Below, piece after piece: positions 1-8,429 of a stretch of 64,000 nt of DNA. Source of the stretch: Persicitalea sp964500445 (GTDB taxonomy: Bacteria; Bacteroidota; Bacteroidia; Cytophagales; Spirosomataceae); the NCBI GenBank assembly GCA_964500445.1, contig CAZCOG010000010.1, positions 78,183 through 142,182 of the forward strand, given 5' to 3'. How positions within the stretch are numbered: position 1 is the first letter of the stretch; the number at the start of each line of letters is the position of its first letter. Both the position numbers and the translations under genes were made by a program. The notes beneath the pieces are model-generated. The model was not told where the DNA came from and searched no databases. It saw only the letters and a list, made by a program, of their open reading frames with translations.

Positions 1-28
1 AGCCCTGTATTAGCGAGAATACAGGGCT
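1..28 (-). terminator. hairpin downstream of tsf
   Basis: An 11-base stem (agccctgtatt pairing with aatacagggct) around a short loop lies just past the tsf stop codon. It is followed by the window edge on the minus-strand side, so the T-tract cannot be checked. It is most likely the end of the rplM-rpsI-rpsB-tsf transcription block. Confidence 0.6.
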
Positions 29-70
29 CTTTTCAAAAAATACTTAGCTGTTGGATACTAACCCCAACGG

Positions 71-910
71 CTACACGCCACCAATGGCTACGCGCTTAAA
101 GTCTTTTACCTCCAGACCCTTTGCCGTTTTTTCCAGCAACTGACGGATAGTCAGAGACCCGTCCTTTACAAAGTCTTGATTCAGTAATGTGTTGTCACGA
201 TAGAACTTGTTGAGACGACCCATTGCAATCTTCTCCAGCATCGCTTCAGGCTTGCCTTCGGCGCGGGCCTGGTCACGGCCAACTTCAATTTCGCGCTCAA
301 TAGTGGCTGAGTCTACACCATCTTTATCCAGGGCAACAGGTTTCATGGCGGCAATTTGCATCGCTACATCCTTGCCAAGTTCGGTCACATCGGTACCATT
401 GGCACCCGCAAAGCCGACGAGTACACCTAATTTTCCATTAGAGTGGATATAGGACACTACTTCTTCAGCGCTCATATTTTCGTACGCTACTATGTCTAGT
501 TTCTCACCTAGCTTGCCTGTCAAATCCACGATATGCTCCGACACGGGACGGCCATCGGCCATCGTCGCTGACAATAACGTCTCCTTATCCGCAGCGTTTG
601 TTTCCACAGCCTTATCCAGAATAGATTGCGCCAGATTCTTAAAATCCTCAACATTGGATACGGGTTCAGTTTCGCAGGCCAGAGCTACAATTTTGCCAGT
701 TTTGCCATCATCGCTGATATGTACCAGCACCGCTCCTTCTGAGGTTGCGTTATCGGCCCGTTTGGCAGCCACTTTTTGTCCCTGCTTACGCAGAATATCC
801 ACTGCCTTGTCAAAATCTCCGTCGGCCTCGGTGAGAGCTTTTTTACAGTCCATCATTCCGGCGCCAGTCATCTGGCGGAGTTTATTTACGTCTTGCGCAG
901 TTATTGCCAT
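71..910 (-). CDS. tsf: translation elongation factor Ts
   Basis: EF-Ts is the guanine nucleotide exchange factor that recycles EF-Tu from GDP to GTP form in the cytoplasm. The 279-residue product starts MAITAQDVNKLRQMTGAGMM, the typical N-terminal UBA-like domain with the TGAGMMDCKKAL motif, and continues through the two-part core dimerisation domain. Length matches the family (about 275-285). It lies downstream of rpsB on the same strand, the usual rpsB-tsf pairing. A 175-base gap with a hairpin separates the two genes, so tsf may be partly independent. Identification is secure. Confidence 0.97.
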   Translation of the reverse strand: MAITAQDVNKLRQMTGAGMMDCKKALTEADGDFDKAVDILRKQGQKVAAKRADNATSEGAVLVHISDDGKTGKIVALACETEPVSNVEDFKNLAQSILDKAVETNAADKETLLSATMADGRPVSEHIVDLTGKLGEKLDIVAYENMSAEEVVSYIHSNGKLGVLVGFAGANGTDVTELGKDVAMQIAAMKPVALDKDGVDSATIEREIEVGRDQARAEGKPEAMLEKIAMGRLNKFYRDNTLLNQDFVKDGSLTIRQLLEKTAKGLEVKDFKRVAIGGV

Positions 911-996
911 GATTGGTTTGTTTCGATTATTAATGATTATTGTTTATATAAATTCCGGGTAAAGGGTGTTCCTGCCTGTTACCCCTATTTTAATAA

Positions 997-1028
997 AGTA
1001 GCCCATAGCGTGAAGGCTACGGGCTACT
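997..1028 (-). terminator. hairpin between rpsB and tsf
   Basis: The arms AGTAGCCC (997-1004) and GGGCTACT (1021-1028) pair perfectly. An alternative inner pairing GTAGCC/GGCTAC (998-1003 with 1015-1020) is mutually exclusive with it. No strong T-tract follows on the minus strand, so it could attenuate transcription between rpsB and tsf or be an mRNA processing or stability hairpin rather than a full stop. Confidence 0.5.
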
Positions 1029-1085
1029 CATCTATATCCAGATAATTAGGTCTGAACCTTAAGCTTACTATATGATCAGTGAAGA

Positions 1086-1964
1086 TTACTCTTTATCCCC
1101 TTCCTCAGCAGCGGCAACGGGCGTTTCAGCGGCAGGAGCTCCTTCAGCGGCTTGCTCCTTAGCAGCACCAGCATCAGCCCGTGCTTGTTTTCTGGCAGCT
1201 TCGGCCTCATTGCGCAGATCGCTCTGACGCTTGGCTTCTTCTTCTTCGGCCAGACGCTGGTCTTCTTTGTCCTGCTTGCGCTCCATCAAACCTTCCTCGA
1301 TAGCTTTGCCAACAGCAAGAGTCAACAGAGAAATTGATTTATAGGCATCGTCGTTACCGGGAATCGGAAAATCAACCAAGTCAGGGTTAGAGTTGGTATC
1401 GCAAATGGCAAAAACCGGGATATTCAACCGACGCGCCTCAGAAATCGCGATATGTTCACGCTTCACATCCACAACGAACAACGCCGAAGGCAAGCGCGTC
1501 AGGTCGGCGATGCCACCAAGTACGCGGTTAAGTTTTTCCTGCTCGCGGGAAAGCATTAGTCGCTCGCGCTTGGCAATGTTATTGACTGTCTCTTCGTCAG
1601 TCAGCATTTTCTCGAGCGTCTGCATTTTCTTGATCGACTTGCGGATCGTCCCGAAGTTAGTCAGCATGCCTCCCAGCCAGCGGTCTGTAACGTAAGGCAT
1701 TTTCAGGCGCTTGGCTTCTTCTGTTACAATTTCCTGAGCCTGCTTTTTGGTGGCCACGAACATGATCTTCTTACCTGAGCGTACAATCTGTTTCAGAGCC
1801 GCTTCTGCCTGCTCAATACTGTTCAGGGTTTTATTGAGATCCACGATGTGAATCCCATTTTTCTCCATAAAAATATATGGAGCCATCCGGGGATCCCACT
1901 TACGGGTCAGGTGACCAAAATGTACCCCCGCATTCAATAGGTCTTTATACTCTATCTGTGCCAT
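1086..1964 (-). CDS. rpsB: 30S ribosomal protein S2
   Basis: S2 binds late to the 30S subunit and is needed for S1 recruitment. The 292-residue product begins MAQIEYKDLLNAGVHFGHLT and shows the S2 signatures GVHFGH, RWLGGMLTNF, and the DVKREHIAISEARRLNIP and DFPIPGNDDA segments. It carries a long alanine-, glutamate- and lysine-rich tail from about residue 228 that is longer than in E. coli S2 (241 residues). Such tails are common in Bacteroidota. It sits between rpsI and tsf on the same strand. Identification is secure. Confidence 0.97.
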   Translation of the reverse strand: MAQIEYKDLLNAGVHFGHLTRKWDPRMAPYIFMEKNGIHIVDLNKTLNSIEQAEAALKQIVRSGKKIMFVATKKQAQEIVTEEAKRLKMPYVTDRWLGGMLTNFGTIRKSIKKMQTLEKMLTDEETVNNIAKRERLMLSREQEKLNRVLGGIADLTRLPSALFVVDVKREHIAISEARRLNIPVFAICDTNSNPDLVDFPIPGNDDAYKSISLLTLAVGKAIEEGLMERKQDKEDQRLAEEEEAKRQSDLRNEAEAARKQARADAGAAKEQAAEGAPAAETPVAAAEEGDKE

Positions 1965-2169
1965 TAAATTTTTGATAAAAATGAATTAAAAAACAACTAC
2001 GCAGCACAGCACACCGGACACGAAAAGTGCTGTCTGGACTTGAATTAGTGGAGAGTGGAAAGTTAAAAATGAAAGGTACTCCATAAAATGGATTCCCTTT
2101 TATATTTCTAACCGGATACGCTGGCAAAAGAGTCCAACATCCAGGTTCCAAAATCCAACGTCCCAAATA

Positions 2170-2556
2170 TTAACGCTTCGAGAACTGGAATTTCCGGCGA
2201 GCTTTGCGACGACCGTACTTTTTACGCTCTACCATACGAGGGTCGCGGGTCAGGAAGCCCTCTTTCTTCAAAGGAGGACGGTTTTCACCGTTGGCTTCGA
2301 CAAGGGCACGGGCGATAGCCATACGCGTTGCTTCGGCCTGACCTGTGATGCCACCACCACGAACGTTTACTTTTAAGTCGTAGGTACCGTTAGCGTTCAG
2401 CGTCGTGAATGGCTGCTGAAGCACGATTTGATGCACTTCAAAAGGAAAATATTCCTTATAATCGCGGCCGTTCACCTTAATTTCACCCTTACCAGGCTTC
2501 ATATAGATGCGCGCCACGGCGGTCTTTCTGCGACCAATTGTGTTGATAACTTCCAT
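2170..2556 (-). CDS. rpsI: 30S ribosomal protein S9
   Basis: S9 is a small-subunit protein whose extended C-terminal tail contacts P-site tRNA. The 128-residue product shows NTIGRRKTAVARIYMKPGKG at the N-terminus, GGGITGQAEATRMAIARAL in the middle, and the invariant basic ending KKYGRRKARRKFQFSKR. It follows rplM by only 11 bases on the same strand, the conserved L13-S9 operon. About 200 bases without a convincing gene separate it from rpsB. Confidence 0.97.
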   Translation of the reverse strand: MEVINTIGRRKTAVARIYMKPGKGEIKVNGRDYKEYFPFEVHQIVLQQPFTTLNANGTYDLKVNVRGGGITGQAEATRMAIARALVEANGENRPPLKKEGFLTRDPRMVERKKYGRRKARRKFQFSKR

Positions 2557-2567
2557 ATAGGATTGTC

Positions 2568-3017
2568 TTACAAGTTGAATTTAACTTCTTTGGGCTGTGT
2601 TCCATCGTGTGGATGCTCGGCGGCGGCGTACACATATAGGTTAGTGAACAACCGGCGGCCCAAACGGCCCTTGGGCAGCATACCCCGCACTGCCTTTTCA
2701 ACCAGGCGTTCGGGATATTTGGCCAGGATTTCACGCGGCGTCTGGAAACGCTGTCCACCGGGATAGCCCGTATGGCGAATGTAAATCTTATCGGTCATTT
2801 TCTTCCCGGTCATTTTTACTTTGTCGGCGTTGATAACGATAACGTTATCACCACAGTCAACATGCGGTGTGAAGGTAGGCTTGTGCTTGCCCCGGATGAT
2901 TTTGGCGACTTCGCTAGCCAAACGGCCCAGCACCACATCCTTGGCATCCACCACGATCCACTCTTTGTTGACAGTGTTTTTGTTCGCCGAGATGGTTTTG
3001 TAGCTTAACGTATCCAC
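2568..3017 (-). CDS. rplM: 50S ribosomal protein L13
   Basis: L13 is an early-assembling large-subunit protein. The product has the family motifs WIVVDAKDVVLGRLASEVA, HVDCGDNVIVINADKV, TGYPGG and MLPKGRLGRRLFTNLYVY. I place the start at a GTG at 3017, giving MDTLSYKTISANKNTV, the usual Bacteroidota L13 N-terminus and 149 residues. A TTG three codons upstream (3026) is the only alternative and would add an atypical extension. It is the first gene of the L13-S9 operon, behind a good promoter match at 3094-3125. Confidence 0.95.
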   Translation of the reverse strand: MDTLSYKTISANKNTVNKEWIVVDAKDVVLGRLASEVAKIIRGKHKPTFTPHVDCGDNVIVINADKVKMTGKKMTDKIYIRHTGYPGGQRFQTPREILAKYPERLVEKAVRGMLPKGRLGRRLFTNLYVYAAAEHPHDGTQPKEVKFNL

Positions 3018-3093
3018 GATTAACAAAAGGATTTATAATTGATTCTCAGGTTTTTAAACATTAAAAGACCTGTCCCACCTGAAAATGGGAGTG

Positions 3094-3125
3094 CAAATAT
3101 AGAGCTTAACCTTTTGAATAGCAAG
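3094..3125 (-). promoter_or_regulatory. Bacteroidota-type promoter for rplM-rpsI
   Basis: Read on the minus strand, CTTG, 20 bases, then TATATTTG. This fits the Bacteroidota housekeeping consensus TTTG-N19-TAnnTTTG. The predicted transcript would start near 3087, giving a leader of about 70 bases before the GTG start of rplM. Confidence 0.6.
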
Positions 3126-3271
3126 GTGACGGGATAAATTATGTAATATGATGTGGAGTAAAAGCAATATCCTTCCCTTCGTGCAGGAAATAAATATTTT
3201 AGAACTGTTTCTGCTAGTTGGTTTGTTTGACAGAATCTCTACATCTAGTAATTAAAGTACCTCTAAGCGCA

Positions 3272-3904
3272 ATGGCCCCTGTAATTGAAATCCTGAACGA
3301 AATTTTTGAGCCGAAGCTCCTTAAAGAGATTGATGAAAAAGCCCGATTTCTTTCGGTTCCGAACGGCGCAACTATTCTGGACATTGGCCAGAGTATCAGA
3401 TCCATGCCGATTCTCCTTTCGGGTGCTATAAAGATTTCCCGCTACGATGAAAATGGCCGCGAACTATTACTTTATTACGTAAATCCGCTTGAAAGCTGCG
3501 CTCTTACTTTTACCTGTTGTATGCAACATCATACCAGCGAGATCAAAGCCGTAGCTGAGAATCCTGTTGAAATGCTGGTAATCCCCATCACGACTATGGA
3601 CGAATGGATGGTAAAGTACCCTACCTGGAAAGACTTTGTCATGAAAACGATCCGCACCCGATTTAATGAACTCCTAAATACGATCGACCAGATTGCCTTT
3701 CAAAAACTGGACGAACGCCTTGTCCATTATCTGCGGGAAAAGTCAAAAGCCACGGGTGCGACGTTAATCAATCTGTCCCATGAACAGATTGCCACTGAGC
3801 TGGCTACTTCGCGGGAGGTAGTTTCAAGGCTGTTAAAAAAACTGGAACAGGATGATAAGCTACTGCTCTATCGCGGCCAGATCAAGCTTCTCAACAAACT
3901 GTGA
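3272..3904 (+). CDS. Crp/Fnr-family transcriptional regulator
   Basis: A 210-residue regulator with an N-terminal cyclic-nucleotide-binding-like beta-roll (about 1-115), a dimer helix (about 118-155) and a C-terminal winged helix-turn-helix. The recognition helix (about 179-190, TSREVVSRLLKKL) has E182, S185 and R186, the E-x-x-S-R set that FNR-class proteins use to read TTGAT half-sites. The N-terminal iron-sulfur cysteines of FNR are absent, but C76, C82 and C83 cluster in the sensor domain, which suggests a thiol, heme or sulfur signal (inference). The ATG at 3272 is preferred over a TTG at 3218. It is followed by DUF2892 and rhodanese genes, with a matching operator in the gap. Confidence 0.9.
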   Translation: MAPVIEILNEIFEPKLLKEIDEKARFLSVPNGATILDIGQSIRSMPILLSGAIKISRYDENGRELLLYYVNPLESCALTFTCCMQHHTSEIKAVAENPVEMLVIPITTMDEWMVKYPTWKDFVMKTIRTRFNELLNTIDQIAFQKLDERLVHYLREKSKATGATLINLSHEQIATELATSREVVSRLLKKLEQDDKLLLYRGQIKLLNKL

Positions 3905-3925
3905 CTAATGTCACCGTCTGGCTTA

Positions 3926-3939
3926 TTGATTTACATCAA
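3926..3939. promoter_or_regulatory. FNR-type operator (TTGAT-N4-ATCAA)
   Basis: TTGATTTACATCAA matches the FNR/FixK consensus TTGAT-N4-ATCAA exactly. It is also the left arm of a larger dyad, 3925-3938 against 3945-3959 (attgatttacatca / tgatgtaaaatcaat), which could give two overlapping sites. It lies 50 bases before the DUF2892 start and just after the Crp/Fnr stop codon, so the regulator probably controls the downstream pair. The regulator's E-x-x-S-R helix fits this sequence. Confidence 0.65.
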
Positions 3940-3989
3940 CTTTGTGATGTAAAATCAATCTCTCAATACGCAAAGAAGGCGGTGAAGTT

Positions 3990-4196
3990 ATGAAAAAGAA
4001 CATGGGTTTGGCAGACAGAATAATTCGGGTACTTGTAGCCATCGGTATCGGTGTGCTGTACTTTACCGGACAAATTGACGAAAATACTTCGCTCGTTCTG
4101 GGCGCATTGGCTTTAATTTTCGCTGCCACCAGCTTCATGAGCTTCTGCCCACTGTACCTTCCCTTTGGCTTATCGACCAGAAAGGAAAAGGTATAA
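3990..4196 (+). CDS. DUF2892 (YgaP-type) small membrane protein
   Basis: The 68-residue protein starts MKKNMGLADRIIRVLVAIGI and has two transmembrane helices (about residues 10-27 and 35-52), the pattern of the DUF2892 family, which in YgaP is fused to a rhodanese. Here the rhodanese is the next gene on the same strand, so the two products probably work together in sulfane-sulfur handling at the inner membrane (inference). The conserved SFCPLYLPFG segment near the C-terminus is visible. Expression probably depends on the FNR-type box upstream. Confidence 0.85.
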   Translation: MKKNMGLADRIIRVLVAIGIGVLYFTGQIDENTSLVLGALALIFAATSFMSFCPLYLPFGLSTRKEKV

Positions 4197-4249
4197 GATT
4201 GTCTCTTTGTTTTTCAGCGGCTTCTCTCACTTATTTTTCACAAAAAACT

Positions 4250-4564
4250 ATGCTTGATTTTCTTAAAAGAATGTTTACCACTGGCCCCGAAACGAATTAC
4301 AAGGCGCTGATAGATAACGGCGCACAAATTGTTGACGTAAGAACACAAGCCGAGTACCAGTCCGGCCATCTCAATGGTTCGGTAAATATTCCCTTGCAAT
4401 CTTTGTCCCGGAACTTATCGAAAATATGCAAAGACAAGCCAGTCATTGTATGTTGTGCTTCGGGAATGCGCAGTGGTTCTGCTAAAAGTATTCTTAGCTC
4501 AAATGGCTACAACGAGGTGTATAATGGTGGTTCATGGAATAGATTGCAAAGCCAGATCGCCTAG
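4250..4564 (+). CDS. single-domain rhodanese-like sulfurtransferase
   Basis: A 104-residue rhodanese domain with IVDVRTQAEYQSGHLNGSVNIP and the active-site loop CCASGMRSG, where the second cysteine of the pair sits at the sulfur-accepting position. Rhodaneses carry a persulfide and move sulfane sulfur between donors and acceptors. The ATG at 4250 is chosen because upstream in-frame sequence back to 4199 has no family similarity and starts with TTG. It lies 54 bases after the DUF2892 gene and probably forms an operon with it. Confidence 0.88.
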   Translation: MLDFLKRMFTTGPETNYKALIDNGAQIVDVRTQAEYQSGHLNGSVNIPLQSLSRNLSKICKDKPVIVCCASGMRSGSAKSILSSNGYNEVYNGGSWNRLQSQIA

Positions 4565-4573
4565 CTGAGATTT

Positions 4574-5773
4574 TTACAGCCGCGCCAACACTCTTTCAGA
4601 AACGGTCTGCCCGATGGAAAGCGACGACGTCGCCGCTGGTGACGGTGCGTTGACCACATTAATAGCCGATGCACTTTCCAGAATTGCAAAGTCATCGAGC
4701 AGGCCGCCATCGTAGTCGCAGGCCTGGGCACGTACCCCCGCACCACCAGGTTCGAGGTCGGCCGACTGGATTTCGGGAATCAATTCCTGCAAAGCTTCGG
4801 TGAAGGCAGCTTTGGAGAATGAGCGGTACATTTCGCCCAGGCCTGTACGCCAGTACTTGGCGGCTACCTTACGAAAGCCCGGCCAGGCCAGCGTTTCCGA
4901 AAACTCTTTAAAGTTAAAATTTGTCTTACCATAACCCTCGCGACGAAACGCCAGCACGGCGTTTGGCCCTGCTTCCACTCCGCCCTCAATCATGCGCGTA
5001 AAGTGAACGCCGAGGAAAGGAAAATTAGGGTCAGGAACGGGATATATGAGGTTTTTGACTAGATGCTCTTTCTCAGGTTTTAGCTTGTAGTACTCACCCC
5101 GAAAGGGAATGATGCGTACTTTGACCGGCTCTTCCTGTGTAAGCTGGGCTACGGTGTCGGAGTACAAGCCCGCGCAGTTGATGACGAGCTTGGTCTTGTA
5201 CTCACCGCCTTGCTCGGTACTGATTTGGGATCGACCATTGATATGCTGAATATTTATGACTTTCTCGCCAAATCTTAATTCTCCCCCCAGCTCTTTGATT
5301 CGTTTGGCGTATTTTACAGAAACCATTTTATAGTCTATGATCCCCGTATAAGGTACCCAAATTCCTTCCAGTCCCTGTACGTGCGGTTCGATTTCACGCA
5401 TTTCTTCAAAAGAAATTTTTCGGTTATCCGTCAGACCATTCTGCAAACCGCGCTCATGCAGCCCTTGTAGAATCGGTACTTGCTCGGGTCGGGTTGCGAC
5501 GACGATTTTGCCGCAGAGATCGTAGGAAATCTCTTCCTGATCACAAAAATCGAGTAGCATCCGGTAGCCCCGTATACAGTTTGTAGCCTTAAGACTACCG
5601 GGTTTGTAATATAATCCTGAGTGAATTACGCCACTATTATGACCTGTCTGGTGCTGGGCCACATTTTTTTCTTTTTCCAATAATAGCAGCCGCAGAGCGG
5701 GCCTCTGCTCTTTTAACCGCAGGGCAGTAGCCAGTCCGACGATTCCGCCGCCGATGATAGTTACGTCGTACAT
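4574..5773 (-). CDS. lhgO: L-2-hydroxyglutarate oxidase
   Basis: An FAD-dependent oxidase or dehydrogenase that converts L-2-hydroxyglutarate to 2-oxoglutarate. The 399-residue product opens with the FAD-binding beta-alpha-beta motif (MYDVTIIGGGIVGLATALRL), followed by the LhgO-type HQTGHNSGVIHSGLYYKPGS segment. A C-terminal GAGVRAQACDYDGGLLDDF segment is also typical. It converges with the rhodanese gene and has no close operon partner. The related DUF1338 or CsiD pathway genes are not in the window. Confidence 0.9.
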   Translation of the reverse strand: MYDVTIIGGGIVGLATALRLKEQRPALRLLLLEKEKNVAQHQTGHNSGVIHSGLYYKPGSLKATNCIRGYRMLLDFCDQEEISYDLCGKIVVATRPEQVPILQGLHERGLQNGLTDNRKISFEEMREIEPHVQGLEGIWVPYTGIIDYKMVSVKYAKRIKELGGELRFGEKVINIQHINGRSQISTEQGGEYKTKLVINCAGLYSDTVAQLTQEEPVKVRIIPFRGEYYKLKPEKEHLVKNLIYPVPDPNFPFLGVHFTRMIEGGVEAGPNAVLAFRREGYGKTNFNFKEFSETLAWPGFRKVAAKYWRTGLGEMYRSFSKAAFTEALQELIPEIQSADLEPGGAGVRAQACDYDGGLLDDFAILESASAINVVNAPSPAATSSLSIGQTVSERVLARL

Positions 5774-5907
5774 TTTGTTATTTAGTTATTTAGGGTTTAG
5801 CTGTCTAGCAAGGCTGGTGCGTCGCACTACCGAGACGCTCCTGCTTACCCATGGCGGTAGTGTTGGAAAACTTTGTCTCTGAGACTTGCTGCACTTTGCT
5901 ACTCTGT

Positions 5908-7101
5908 TTAATCTGGAAACGATACCTTTCCCATACTTACACTAGGTACGCCTTCGCGGGTACCAAAGTCGGTAACACCACCTGCAACAGTTTCATTGGC
6001 CAGTACGGCAAAAAGCACCGCTTCCTTGGCATCTCCTGCTACACCGAGATCATTCGTGCTTTTTATGGAGAAATTGGGAAGCGCCTGACGGATATGCTGC
6101 ATCAATACAGGGTTATGCGCGCCGCCCCCACTGGCGTAAAGCGTGTACTTTTCGCTCGAATCGATAACACTCTTTATAGCCTCTGTAATAGTTTCGGCAC
6201 TAAACCGGGTGAGTGTGGCGAGCAGATCATTGGGTGAAATGTTCTGAGTAGAACTTCGTACTTGCGCATGTTGCACATAATCCTCGTTAAATACTTCCGG
6301 TCCGGTAGTTTTTGGAAAACTGGCCTGGAAGAAAGGATGATCCTTCAAAGCTTCCAATAGTCCCTTTTGAATCTTCCCGGAAGCGGCCAACGCGCCGTTT
6401 TCGTCGTAGGGCTTCTGAAAGTGTATTCTGGTGAAGGCATCGAGCAAAGTATTACCGGGACCCGAATCAGTAGTGAACACTTCATCGGCATGCTGGGAGC
6501 CAGGTAGAAAAGTAAAATTGGCGATTCCCCCCATGTTGAGCAGGATACGGTTTTCGCCTTTTTTTGAGAATAGCAGATAATCACCATAAACGGCAAGCGG
6601 AGCGCCCTCACCACCCGCCGCTATGTGTTTCTGTCGAAAATCGCTGATCGTGATAATACCAGTAGTATGCGCTACATGGTCGCCATCGCCAATTTGCAGC
6701 GTGGCATTCGGGTAGTTGGCGAGGCCGTGCTGTTTTTTTGGTGCGTGATAAACCGTCTGCCCGTGGCTGGCAATCAGGTCAACTTCACTTACATCAATTT
6801 TCCAGGTTTTCAGACAATCAAGTACCATGCGTCCGTGTTGTGTACCAATGTAGGCATTTAACAGACATAGATGCTGAAAATCGATTGTCTTTTTGGCAAA
6901 AATCGACCGAATATCTTCCCGGAACTTTTCAGTATAGGGAATAGTGTTAAAACGCTCCACTACAAGCTCCGTTGCCAATCCGCTGCCGGTGACTTTACAC
7001 AAAGCCACGTCCAGTCCATCGAGCGAAGTACCCGACATCAGGCCGATGATACGGCGGACGGGACTATTCGCAATCTTATAAAGTTTCTCGATTTGGCGCA
7101 T
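5908..7101 (-). CDS. anmK: anhydro-N-acetylmuramic acid kinase
   Basis: AnmK hydrolyses and phosphorylates 1,6-anhydro-MurNAc, recycling peptidoglycan fragments into MurNAc-6-phosphate. The 397-residue product shows the family signature GLMSGTSLDGLDVALC (about 20-35), DLIASHGQTVYHAP, NMGGIANFTFLPG and DSGPGNTLLDAF. It is a stand-alone minus-strand gene between lhgO and a strong hairpin at 7167-7198. The lytic transglycosylase at 33611 would produce its kind of substrate. Confidence 0.95.
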   Translation of the reverse strand: MRQIEKLYKIANSPVRRIIGLMSGTSLDGLDVALCKVTGSGLATELVVERFNTIPYTEKFREDIRSIFAKKTIDFQHLCLLNAYIGTQHGRMVLDCLKTWKIDVSEVDLIASHGQTVYHAPKKQHGLANYPNATLQIGDGDHVAHTTGIITISDFRQKHIAAGGEGAPLAVYGDYLLFSKKGENRILLNMGGIANFTFLPGSQHADEVFTTDSGPGNTLLDAFTRIHFQKPYDENGALAASGKIQKGLLEALKDHPFFQASFPKTTGPEVFNEDYVQHAQVRSSTQNISPNDLLATLTRFSAETITEAIKSVIDSSEKYTLYASGGGAHNPVLMQHIRQALPNFSIKSTNDLGVAGDAKEAVLFAVLANETVAGGVTDFGTREGVPSVSMGKVSFPD

Positions 7102-7166
7102 CTTACGGGCGTTGCCGCCACATTATTTTGAATGTATCAAGTTCCTAAGGCGACTAATTTTTTTCG

Positions 7167-7198
7167 AAAAAGGCTACCCGGTCTGGGTAGCCTTTTTT
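7167..7198. terminator. rho-independent terminator
   Basis: A perfect stem AGGCTACCC/GGGTAGCCT (7171-7179 with 7185-7193) is flanked by A-runs and T-runs on both sides, so it can work in both directions. It lies downstream of the RicT-like gene at 7234 and upstream of anmK, so its main role is to end the RicT-like transcript. Confidence 0.85.
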
Positions 7199-7233
7199 CC
7201 GGAATTCATCCATCAACTACTCAACTTACAGAA

Positions 7234-8418
7234 CTAAACTCCCGAACTCTTCGGCTTCCGTTGTTTGTTGCGGCTGTTGCGGTTTTTCTTACGTTTTTTC
7301 TTTTTCGGGGTTTCGCTATACTTTCGGTCCAGGCTTTCCAGATCGGTGTTTAGCGAGCCCGCTTCCTTGGTTTCTTCGGCCAGAGCTACTTCGGGCATCA
7401 CCATAATTTCCAGGGTCTCAGGGATTTCGCCTTTCTTGTTCAGGAGAAGTATCTCCTTCACTTTATCCGTGGCTATGGGGTACCAGTTGTTATCCTTCTC
7501 AAAGCTAAAATACATGATCCGCTTGAAGATGTCCGTCTTCTGGAGGACGGCGTTCCCCTTCTTGGTCTTCAGCGGCGCATGTACCGTCGGGATGTGGCTC
7601 AGGGCGTCGATGTAAGTTTCCAACTCGTAGTTGAGACAGCATTTGAGCCGTCCGCATTGCCCCGAAAGCTTGGCGGGATTAAGCGACAAATTCTGGTAGC
7701 GAGCCGCCGAAGTGGATATGGTTTTGAAATCTGTAATCCAGGTAGAGCAACAGAGTTCACGCCCACAGGCGCCAATACCACCAAGACGACCGGCTTCTTG
7801 CCGCAGACTGATCTGCCGCATCTCGACCCTGATTCTGAATTCGGTGGCCAGCAGCTTGATCAACTCCCGGAAATCTACCCGTTCCTCAGAGGAGTAGTAG
7901 AACGTGGCCTTAGTATTGTCAGACTGAAACTCTACGTCCGACAGCTTCATATTCAGCTTTAAATTTCTGATAATTTCCCGGCTGCGGTACATTGTCGGCA
8001 GGTCGCGGGCAATAGTTTGCGTGTGCTTTTCGAGATCTTTCTCGTCGGCCACACGGTAAATTACTTTCAGGTCGTCGTTGGCGAGTACTTTTTTTCGTTT
8101 CATCTGCAATCGCACGAGTTCGCCCTGCAGCGATACCATACCGATGTGGTAACCCGATTGCATTTCGCAGACGACAAAGTCGCCCGTAGTGAGGTCCAGC
8201 TGGTTGACGTTTCGGAAAAACTCTTTGCGTCCGCCCTTGAACTTTACTTCCAGCACATCGAAACGCTGTGCCACCGGAATTTCCATGTGGCTCAGCCAAT
8301 CGAATGTGTTCATTTTATTACAACCGCCGGTTCCGCAGTTGCCATTGCTTTTGCATCCGGGAGCCGTGCTGCTTTCGCTGGAGCCGCAGCCGCCGGATGA
8401 ACATGATATGCATCCCAT
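7234..8418 (-). CDS. RicT-like PSP1-domain protein
   Basis: A 394-residue PSP1 C-terminal-domain protein, the family of Bacillus RicT (YaaT), part of a complex that affects RNase Y-dependent mRNA processing. The core shows VLEVKFKGGRKEFFRN, RVEMRQISLRQEAGRLGGIG, and the cysteine-containing CGRELCCSTW and SGQCGRLKCCLNYE segments. The first 35 residues are rich in cysteine and glycine (GCISCSSGGCGS...GNCGTGGCN), and the C-terminus is a strongly basic lysine/arginine tail. The role in Bacteroidota is not established. It is followed on the same strand by anmK after a terminator and preceded by purD with a gap of 11 bases. Confidence 0.88.
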   Translation of the reverse strand: MGCISCSSGGCGSSESSTAPGCKSNGNCGTGGCNKMNTFDWLSHMEIPVAQRFDVLEVKFKGGRKEFFRNVNQLDLTTGDFVVCEMQSGYHIGMVSLQGELVRLQMKRKKVLANDDLKVIYRVADEKDLEKHTQTIARDLPTMYRSREIIRNLKLNMKLSDVEFQSDNTKATFYYSSEERVDFRELIKLLATEFRIRVEMRQISLRQEAGRLGGIGACGRELCCSTWITDFKTISTSAARYQNLSLNPAKLSGQCGRLKCCLNYELETYIDALSHIPTVHAPLKTKKGNAVLQKTDIFKRIMYFSFEKDNNWYPIATDKVKEILLLNKKGEIPETLEIMVMPEVALAEETKEAGSLNTDLESLDRKYSETPKKKKRKKNRNSRNKQRKPKSSGV

Positions 8419-8429
8419 AATCTATTTCC

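Noticed and set aside
1945..2166. 73-codon open frame between rpsI and rpsB on the minus strand
   Set aside because: It overlaps the rpsB start, has no family similarity I recognise, and has the composition of intergenic DNA.
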